Below are positions 63,353 to 64,000 of a stretch of 64,000 nucleotides of DNA, one piece after another; within the stretch, counting starts at the first letter, position 1, and every line of letters starts with the position of its first letter. The stretch lies in the NCBI GenBank assembly GCA_937922085.1, contig CAKZVD010000038.1:22674-86673 (forward strand). Direction: 5' to 3'. The stretch comes from an uncultured Tenacibaculum sp. Its GTDB lineage: Bacteria; Bacteroidota; Bacteroidia; Flavobacteriales; Flavobacteriaceae. The notes beneath the pieces were generated by a model, which was not told the origin of the DNA, made no database searches, and saw nothing but the letters and a program-made list of their open reading frames with translations. Made by a program: the position numbers and the translations under genes.

Positions 63353-63427
63353 CGGGGTGTAGCGTAGCCCGGTCATCGCGCCTCGTTTGGGACGAGGAGG
63401 TCGCAGGTTCGAATCCTGCCACCCCGA
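63353..63427 (+). tRNA. tRNA-Pro (TGG)
   Basis: Acceptor CGGGGTG pairs with CACCCCG, and the anticodon stem CCTCG-TTTGGGA-CGAGG carries TGG. The T arm has GGTTCGAATCC. It lies 15 bases after tRNA-Ser. Confidence 0.95.
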
Positions 63428-63456
63428 CACTGTTTTCGTAGAAACAAAAAAACTAC

Positions 63457-63530
63457 GGGCTCTTAGCTCAGCTGGATAGAGCACCTCCCTTCTAAGGAGG
63501 CGGTCGCAGGTTCGAATCCTGCAGGGCTCA
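63457..63530 (+). tRNA. tRNA-Arg (TCT)
   Basis: Acceptor GGGCTCT pairs with AGGGCTC with two G-U pairs. The anticodon stem CCTCC-CTTCTAA-GGAGG carries TCT. Its whole length is overlapped on the other strand by the recombinase reading frame. It is the probable attachment-site tRNA of the element entering from the right. Confidence 0.95.
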
Positions 63531-64000
63531 CTAAAGCGGAGATTTTATCAAATTTGATAGAATTTCCGCTTTTTTTATTTCCTATATTACCCGTCATTTC
63601 TGGGATTAGCGAGAAAAAAGAATTTACTCTAGTGGTTCGAACTTGGTCTAATTCGTGATTATAGAAGATTCCGTCTGGAAATAGCATTTGCTGAAAAATC
63701 TTTTTATTCTCTAAAGTGGAAGATTCCCATAATGGCAATACATTGGTGGATGTTTTAGTAACAAAATTGATTACTTTTTTGAGGTTCGAACTGTATCCGC
63801 TTGTTTTATCAACTTCTTGCTCAATTTCAAAATATTTATTTTTGTATTTAGAGCTGTACTTATCGTAAAGTGGTCTATCTATTTCACCAATAACAAATCG
63901 TTCTTCGATATTCTCTAATTTCTTTTTTAAAGCATTTAGATTGGCTTTTAAAACTTTCTCATTTTCTGTTTTCGATTTAAAGAATACTCCCATTTGCTCT
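63463..64000 (-). CDS. Large serine recombinase, C-terminal part (runs off the window)
   Basis: The visible 176+ residues match the C-terminal region of large serine recombinases (resolvase/invertase type) of Bacteroidota: ENIEERFVIGEIDRPLYDKY, a coiled coil, then NVLPLWESSTLENKKIFQQM, MLFPDGIFYNHELDQVRTT and RVNSFFSLIPEM. The N-terminal catalytic and zinc-ribbon domains lie beyond the window; codons upstream of the ATG at 63993 stay open. The last residues (SPAGFEPATASLEGRCSIQL) are simply the reverse reading of tRNA-Arg, with the stop inside it. The gene therefore abuts an attachment site and marks a mobile element edge. Confidence 0.85.
   Translation of the reverse strand, partial: EQMGVFFKSKTENEKVLKANLNALKKKLENIEERFVIGEIDRPLYDKYSSKYKNKYFEIEQEVDKTSGYSSNLKKVINFVTKTSTNVLPLWESSTLENKKIFQQMLFPDGIFYNHELDQVRTTRVNSFFSLIPEMTGNIGNKKSGNSIKFDKISALVSPAGFEPATASLEGRCSIQLS
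63533..63577 (+). terminator. Terminator of the tRNA cluster
   Basis: AAAGCGGA and TCCGCTTT arms, with an imperfect inner stem around TATCAAATTTGATA, are followed by a T-run. It is internal to the recombinase frame on the other strand. Confidence 0.7.

Noticed and set aside
63225..63422. Small minus-strand protein with GFEPATS and GLEPWRQ segments
   Set aside because: It is the reverse translation of tRNA-Ser and tRNA-Pro, a common artefact.

Overview
The window is a stretch of low-GC (roughly 30% by eye) chromosome from a marine-type member of the Flavobacteriaceae (Bacteroidota); a Tenacibaculum/Polaribacter-like genus would fit, but the genus is not proven. The lineage markers are a T9SS-sorted metalloprotease, the gliding lipoprotein GldI, DUF1573/YbbR/RprXY-type genes, many Bacteroidota -7 promoter boxes (TAnnTTTG), weak Shine-Dalgarno usage and flavobacterial synteny (ribH next to a small membrane protein and mutL; recF next to a DciA-like gene).

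Layout. 0-9.5 kb: leucine dehydrogenase, nusB, a DUF1573-yajC-YbbR-coaE run, an RprX/RprY-like two-component system, and an overlapping Sua5/ceramidase-like/WYL-regulator operon. 9.6-23 kb: GT2 glycosyltransferase, two tandem beta-helix lipoproteins, holA, lytic transglycosylase, mtaB, two GNATs and a peptide-binding lipoprotein. 23-26.4 kb: a secreted M36 fungalysin. 26.5-30.4 kb: a compact minus-strand RiPP operon. 31-41 kb: FAD reductase, hydrolase, Crp/Fnr regulator, two rhomboids, mutL, ribH. 41.5-49.5 kb: recF, ndk, DHH phosphoesterase and four consecutive prolyl isomerases. 49.6-63.2 kb: GT39, clpC, gyrA, TPR protein, NlpC/P60, thiolase and a PgpH-like HD phosphohydrolase. 63.25-64 kb: tRNA-Ser, tRNA-Pro and tRNA-Arg, the last overlapped by the 3' end of a large serine recombinase that runs off the window, so a mobile element probably begins here.

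The standout is the RiPP operon (30346 down to 26486). Its first gene encodes a 108-residue peptide with four near-identical 14-residue units, D-C-C-W-I-[VI]-[LA]-A-T-T-G-C-S-T, joined by 13-, 16- and 18-residue linkers and preceded by only five residues. A terminator-like hairpin follows, then an APH-fold kinase, a HopA1-domain protein and a complete zinc-type LanC cyclase. Kinase plus HopA1 is the dehydration pair of actinobacterial class V lanthipeptides and thioamitides. Here it sits with a stand-alone LanC, a four-core precursor and no visible transporter or protease. I infer a class V-like multicore lanthipeptide system in a flavobacterium.

Other points worth checking are a lipoprotein gene split at an A8 tract, MutL lacking the usual endonuclease motif, a terminator-like hairpin in the gyrA leader, a shared palindrome near a Crp/Fnr gene, apparently leaderless promoters, and the recombinase/tRNA-Arg junction.
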